Source: Luidia sarsii (lineage: Eukaryota > Echinodermata > Asteroidea > Paxillosida > Luidiidae). From it: 64,000 nt of DNA. Position 1 is the first letter of the stretch. Each line of letters begins with the position of its first letter. The position numbers and the translations under genes were made by a program. Positions 58,981-64,000 of the stretch are shown here, piece by piece. The stretch lies in the NCBI GenBank assembly GCA_949987565.1, contig OX465113.1, positions 4,178,547-4,242,546 on the forward strand, in the 5' to 3' direction. The notes under the pieces were generated by a model that was not told the DNA's origin, did not search any database, and was given only the letters and a program-made list of their open reading frames with translations.

Positions 58981-61900
58981 GCACAGGCTATGATCATCGA
59001 GCTGAAAAATTGCTATAAAATGTTTTATGATGGATGAAAAACATTGCCTGTAGACACTAGTAATGCGAGCAGTGGTTCCTATAGACTCGTGTGTTAAATC
59101 ACGGAGGTAGAGGAGCTCCTCTACCTCCATGGTTAAATCATGGAGGAATAATTCCTCCATGGTTAAATGAATTGCGAAGCCATACCCTAGTACTAGTAGC
59201 GGACCTAAATCATTGGGCGAACCCGAACTGGGCCATCGGAGCGACTGGAATACAACATTATTTTCATTACAATTACTTTTAAGATAGAGAGGTCCTGCTG
59301 AGATGAGATGGAAATGCCCCGGCCCTCTAATCGGTGGCCATTTTTTCAAGCCATCATTTCATGCTACATCGCTGCGCTCATACGCATGAAAAACAGTTAA
59401 AGTATTAATGGGACGCCATAAGAAGGACATAGGGCACTGGTTTTAAGACTATTTATTACAGCATGGGATAATATGGTGGCACACAAACATTATTTTCATT
59501 AGAAATGAAGGGGTTGTTTTCATTACAATTACTTTTAAGATCGAGGTCCTGCTGAGATGAGATGGAAATGCCCCGGCCCTCTAATTGGTGGCCATTCTTC
59601 CAAGCCATCACTACATCAGTATTATCACGGAGGAATAGCTTCTTATTCCTCCATGATATATTTACCAATCTGTTTGCCGCATCATACCATGATCATATCT
59701 GTGTGCCTGCATGAATCGCTGTGTGTGTGTGTGTGGGGGGGGGGGTATATACATGTACACAACACGAGTCGTATTGTAATACACGTGCATGTACATTACA
59801 TCATGATTATAATAATTATAGACTGCGCAAATTTACTGATTGGTCGAGTTACGTCCTTCACTGGCCGCCGTACAGGCCCCGGCCGCCCCCGACGGCCGAC
59901 ACGCCTCTCCCAGACGCGAATTAGTATGTCAACACAAACTTGTTGACACATTATATGTAATATACATGTAGATAAGACTTGAAGATTTGCCCAGTGGTAT
60001 TACCGTGGAAGTACCGAAGCTGGAAGCCATATGTGTGTAAAACGTTCAGTCAATGGTGACTGTTATAACCAAGGAGGAATTAGGCGAGTTCGCCTAATAC
60101 CTCCTTGGTGTAACCTTGGTGTAACCATATGGAGCAAGGAAATGGCCCGCCTAGCTATTACCTCCTTTTGTGTAAGGATGGTGTACGTAACCGTCTCTTT
60201 TGAGGAGGGCCAGGGGTGAGTGACCATGAATTATGTAATAACCACCGTGACATGGCAGGTTTGGGCAAGCTATAAGTTCCTCACAAGGGCGGTGCTTCAA
60301 CAAGCCTTTGTGCAGACAACTACCTGTAAATCGATTTCTCACTGTATGTAGTATTAGTAAAAGAGATGTGGACAAACAATCCAGTCCTACCAAAATATCT
60401 CAGGGTTTTTGTGGCTAGAAAGTGTAATACATGTATTTGGATTATCGTCGCTCAGATTCTTTTGAAATAATGTCGGTGTTCTTAGATGACTGTTTACAAC
60501 AAAAATACCGCGGGTAACACTGGGCAAGGTCGATCCGCGCATGGGTTAGTGGGTAGATAACCGCAGTGGTGGGTAAAACCTAATTAACCTGACCATGCAC
60601 AAACGCACGAGACGTCGCCTCGCCGCACTAGACTTCCCTTCATCTATGGTTAAACTTGTTAAACTGACCTGGTCAATTTATAACCATGATTTAACCGGGC
60701 AGAATTCAGTTAATCGGCTCGGCATCGCACCCCTATGTAGGACGATCCTGCATGGAGATCACCGGGAGCTTGGTCCGGCAGGGGTTCACTTTGTTGTTTT
60801 TTTTGTGTAAATTGATTCGGAAGATTTAGGACTTTGAATGTGGCCTTCATTCGGCGGGCGTTGTGAGTGGAGCTATATATAGGATGCCAGTTCCCAAAAT
60901 CCCTCCAGGACACATTTTTACCCCTGTGGGTAATTAGCGGAACATCTTATATAATCGGTTAAGAACACACACGCACAAACATGAGAGATGAAGGTCCAAA
61001 TATCAATTATAGTTAAAACAACCGAGTCATTATTTTGTGTGAATATTTCTATGGTGGCGCAGGTAGGTTTTTTTTTTTTTTTTTTACAGCCGCGTTCCGT
61101 GGGAGTTCCATTTATAGCGGTCTGAAACAAGAGGTTTATGGAGGGAGGAAAGGGCGCCACCATATGGCGCGTCGGGAACATCCGCCCAACAGATACAGAA
61201 CGGATTTTTTTTGTATGACTCCATGCACGCATTATTTTCTTGTACAGGAGCCTCTCAGATTCGGCTATGGTAATTCTGAGAGTGGGTACATGTATTTTGC
61301 CAATTAGCATCAGAACAAATCACGCGATTTTCTCAAAGCGATTGCTTCCATTCCCGGGTCACTTCCTTCAACATGTACTTCAATAACTAAATACCGAAAA
61401 GTTAATGGTTTTCCGTCCCAAATTTCCCGCTCTGCACAAAATTCGAAGCACTAAACGCCCAGGTGTCTCAGGGTTAATTCCCTGTACTATGTATTGGTTG
61501 ATTAGCCCCTATAAAGAGTCCTCATTAAAAACTTAAAAACTGTATATAATATCTATATGATAGTCTACGCCGGGACGACTGTTTTGACATTATTTAGTGT
61601 GCTGCACCAATATAGGTTCTTCAAAAATGAATCCCCAATTTTTCCGCAAATAACGGCATCTACGGTATCCTGCAGAAGCCCACTGTTTAATGGTGGGCTA
61701 CAAATTTCCATTTATTTCCTACTGATGTCCTAACTGAGCCCCCGTATCTAACAGTTTCCCTATCCCGCTATGCGTGGCACTACTTCAAGGCTGTCGTCAG
61801 GCAAAGTGGCGGCTAAGTCGGTGATCGGAAACACCACAAATTAATTGTATGACGACGATGGTGAACATGGACCAAGCCGTGGAGTGGGTGACCGAAAATG

Positions 61901-62458
61901 GTGGGACAGTTCTGCTGGTCTTCGCCGTGATCTTGGCTCTTCATCTGCTGATATTAGCCGTCCAACCCTATGCCTTCGCTGCCTTCATGGCCTGGTTCAC
62001 GCCGAAATACAGCGCGTCCATGGACGGCTACAAGGAGGAGCTTTTCCGAGACATGGGGCAGCTTCGCCGTGCGGCGTCGACCGGGGGGAAGGGGGAGAGC
62101 CGCCCGCTGGCCATCCTGGAGCTGGGCGTAGGCACGGGCACCAACTTCAAGTTCTACCCCGAGGGCTCAACCGTGGTGGGCGTGGAGCCCAACCCCAACT
62201 TCGCCGGCTACGTGGCCAAGAGCGCCTCCGAGAGCTCGGGCAGGGTTCGCCTGGAGCGCACGGTGGTGGCAAAGGCCGAGAACCTGCGCGGTCTGGTGGA
62301 CGACAGCAGCGTGGATGCGGTTGTTGTCACTCTGGTCCTGTGCAGTGTGGACGACGTGGGCGCCGTGGTCGGGGAAGCCAAGCGAGTGCTTAAGCCAGTA
62401 AGTGGTTCTCTCCGTCCTCTCTCTCCCCCTGCCACGGTCTCCCTCTCCACCTCTTCAC
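58981..62458 (+). repeat. Tandem duplication, copy B
   Basis: Second copy of the block at 55498-58980. It runs on into the real intron, so it belongs to the intact two-exon gene. It carries the same palindromes, the GT/G tract and exon 1 without coding differences. Confidence 0.95.
61849..62397 (+). CDS. METTL7-like exon 1 (copy B)
   Basis: 549 bp, 183 codons, high GC, donor GTAAGT at 62398. It encodes the membrane anchor and the SAM-binding half of the methyltransferase. Confidence 0.94.
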
Positions 62459-63126
62459 CCACCACCCCCCCTCTCTCTCTCTCCCTTCCCCCTCTCTCCA
62501 CCTCTCTTTTGAATTATAAAAACAAACACCCCGCAATGGTGTGGAGCGTATACTTCTCTATGAAAGATGTCATTTAGGGATGAAATATCCAAGAGGAAGG
62601 ATTGCATCGAAGGAAGAGAGTCATAACAGAGAATGAAGTGCAAGATGGAAAAACAGAGAGAGGGGGAAAGGGAGAGGGAGAGGGAGAGGGAGAGGGAGAG
62701 GGAGAGGGAGAGGGAAAGCTCCTCACTCTTAGCTCCTCATATTTTTATTTACTTACATTCAGAATTCCACAATCATGCCTCGCCATTATATACGATGAGA
62801 CTGGTCGCCATGATATATGTCTCCCGTCAATGACAATACGGTTTCAAATGGTTCCCCGCTAAGTTCTGTTGGTTTGTCTACCACAGGGCGGCAAGTTCTA
62901 CTACCTGGAACACGTGGTAGCCGATTCCGGCTCGTGGACCAAGCTCCTTCAGTATGCGGTGCGCGCGTTCTGGTGGTACACCCTGGACGGGTGTTGCCTG
63001 ATGCGCTCGCCTTGGCTGAGCGTGGACCGCGCCGGCTTCTCGACGGCTACCTGCAAACGATTCATGGCCCCCGACTGGACCTTCGGGCCCCTCCGACCGC
63101 ACGCTATGGGCGTGGCCACCAAGTAG
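61849..63126 (+). CDS. METTL7/TMT1-like thiol S-methyltransferase (2 exons)
   Basis: SAM-dependent methyltransferase of the METTL7A/B (TMT1) family; the mammalian members are ER/lipid-droplet anchored and methylate alkyl thiols and H2S. Coding exons are 61849-62397 and 62887-63126, joined in phase 0 across GTAAGT...CCACAG to give 262 residues. Residues about 19-39 (VLLVFAVILALHLLILAVQ) form a membrane anchor. SAM motif I is LELGVGTGTNFKFYP (about 90-104), followed by GVEPNPNF (111-118) and VVVTLVLCSV; exon 2 starts GGKFYYLEHV and ends VRPHxxG-like (LRPHAMG). Length and motif order match human METTL7A closely. ATG at 61849 is used; Met4 and Met7 are alternatives. It lies divergent to ovoA. Confidence 0.94.
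62398..62886 (+). other. Intron of the METTL7-like gene with CT and GGGAGA tracts
   Basis: Begins GTAAGT and ends CCACAG. It contains a C/T-rich stretch (about 62407-62510) and a GGGAGA microsatellite (about 62660-62715). No coding signal. Confidence 0.8.
62887..63126 (+). CDS. METTL7-like exon 2
   Basis: Follows acceptor CTACCACAG. It encodes 79 residues from GGKFYYLEHVVADSGSW to GVATK and the stop TAG (63124-63126); this is the C-terminal half, with LDGCCLMRSPW matching the family's FDGCNL.R..W. Confidence 0.94.
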   Translation, partial: GGKFYYLEHVVADSGSWTKLLQYAVRAFWWYTLDGCCLMRSPWLSVDRAGFSTATCKRFMAPDWTFGPLRPHAMGVATK

Positions 63127-64000
63127 CCACTGAACGTCTCAGTATACTCACTGTATACACATTCAATTCGATTCGATTCGATTCGAAAACAACTGGGTTT
63201 TTTTCTTCGACCATATCATTACCAGTTGATACTTTGACCACCACTATTACAAAGATCTCTTGTAATCGTTTTTTTAAATATTAAAATGCTTGTCCTGAGT
63301 AAAATGTTGCCGGATCCCATTTATTCGAATAGCTGTTTGTTTGGGTCATTCCGGTCAGTTTGCAAATTTCCGAATACTGTAACTTTATAGATAGGGGCCT
63401 ATATATTGTAGGCACGCAACTGCTAACCAGTGTTTATTGGAAAAACATTATTACATACCACTAGTGTATTAATTTCTAACAATTTTACGCAGATGACTTC
63501 TCACCGTACATTTGATACTGGCAGAGCTAGAGTATGGCTTTCGGATTCAATACATTATCGTGTTTTTACAAACAATCCGCTTTTTAAGGCAATTAATGGC
63601 TGCTTTAAGGAACGTGTATCTATTTAGTACGCTAGCGTGTGTTTATTAATGAATTTGATGATTGAACTATTTTTTTTATCCATTTCGTCAATGGTTTAGC
63701 TCGTATTGATAATCAGTGGTTCTTCAGGATGCACTATTTCTCCCTGATAGAAATGGTTAGGACCATATTCTTACACCTCATGACTTTCAATGATCATTTT
63801 CAACTTATTGATGTGGGGATCTGGATTTGTGTGTGTCCATCTCTCCTTGAGTTGTGGGTGTCCACTCCCTTTTCCATTCCCCTTTTTCTGTCCGTCTCTC
63901 CTTGAGTTGTGGGTGTCCGTTCCCTTTTTCCACCCCCATTTTTCTTGGCAGGGTGTGAGTCATGATGACCTCTGTTCCCTACACGGTGATCTTGCTATGC
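63127..64000 (+). other. Downstream of METTL7-like gene, no gene recognised
   Basis: Holds a short ATTCG tandem (63161-63186) and, near the end, two copies of a roughly 60-bp direct repeat around CTCCTTGAGTTGTGGGTGTC (about 63842 and 63898). A 65-codon open frame at 63430-63627 has no family I know. Confidence 0.5.
63280..63285 (+). terminator. Possible poly(A) signal (ATTAAA) of METTL7-like gene
   Basis: ATTAAA lies about 155 bp after the stop codon, followed by a TG-containing stretch. It is the commonest variant of AATAAA; no perfect AATAAA was seen in the following 100 bp. Confidence 0.35.

Noticed and set aside
61845..62393. 182-codon frame overlapping METTL7 exon 1 (also at 58365)
   Set aside because: Shifted shadow of the GC-rich methyltransferase exon.

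Overview
The window is eukaryotic nuclear DNA. Genes are split by GT-AG introns of about 0.2-9 kb, intergenic DNA is rich in microsatellites, and small palindromic (MITE-like) elements and tRNA-derived SINEs are scattered throughout. The main gene, ovoA, is kept by many marine invertebrates and is absent from mammals. With the repeat style, this suggests a marine invertebrate, perhaps an echinoderm. That assignment is inference.

Layout: 1-16.4 kb holds no gene I can name. It is dominated by simple-sequence arrays (a 12-bp minisatellite at 2.6-2.9 kb, a GGA tract at 4.55-4.73 kb, GAGGCA/GGAGGC hexanucleotide arrays at 6.97-7.75 kb, GAGAGG-type arrays at 9.4-10.07 kb), a GC-rich island at 0.48-1.13 kb and a decayed retrotransposon fragment near 4.8 kb. 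From 54,973 down to 16,487 on the minus strand runs one gene of 38.5 kb that I could assemble exon by exon: 19 coding exons, all with GT/AG borders and matching phases, 2,532 bp of CDS and 843 codons including a possible 37-residue N-terminal extension. It encodes the ovothiol enzyme OvoA (5-histidylcysteine sulfoxide synthase plus N-methyltransferase), with a DinB-like iron-binding domain, an FGE/sulfatase-modifying-like domain and a C-terminal SAM methyltransferase. Its introns carry piggyBac-like MITEs, several other palindromic elements, a 274-bp tRNA-like palindrome, SINEs and minisatellites.

From 55.5 to 63.3 kb on the plus strand lies a METTL7/TMT1-type thiol S-methyltransferase gene of two coding exons. 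Its upstream region and first exon are duplicated in tandem (about 3.48 kb, nearly identical copies), so there are two copies of exon 1 but only one exon 2. The two recognisable genes are divergent neighbours. One makes a methylated thiol-histidine and the other belongs to a family that methylates thiols. This is the most interesting functional association in the window; whether it is conserved cannot be judged from this sequence alone.
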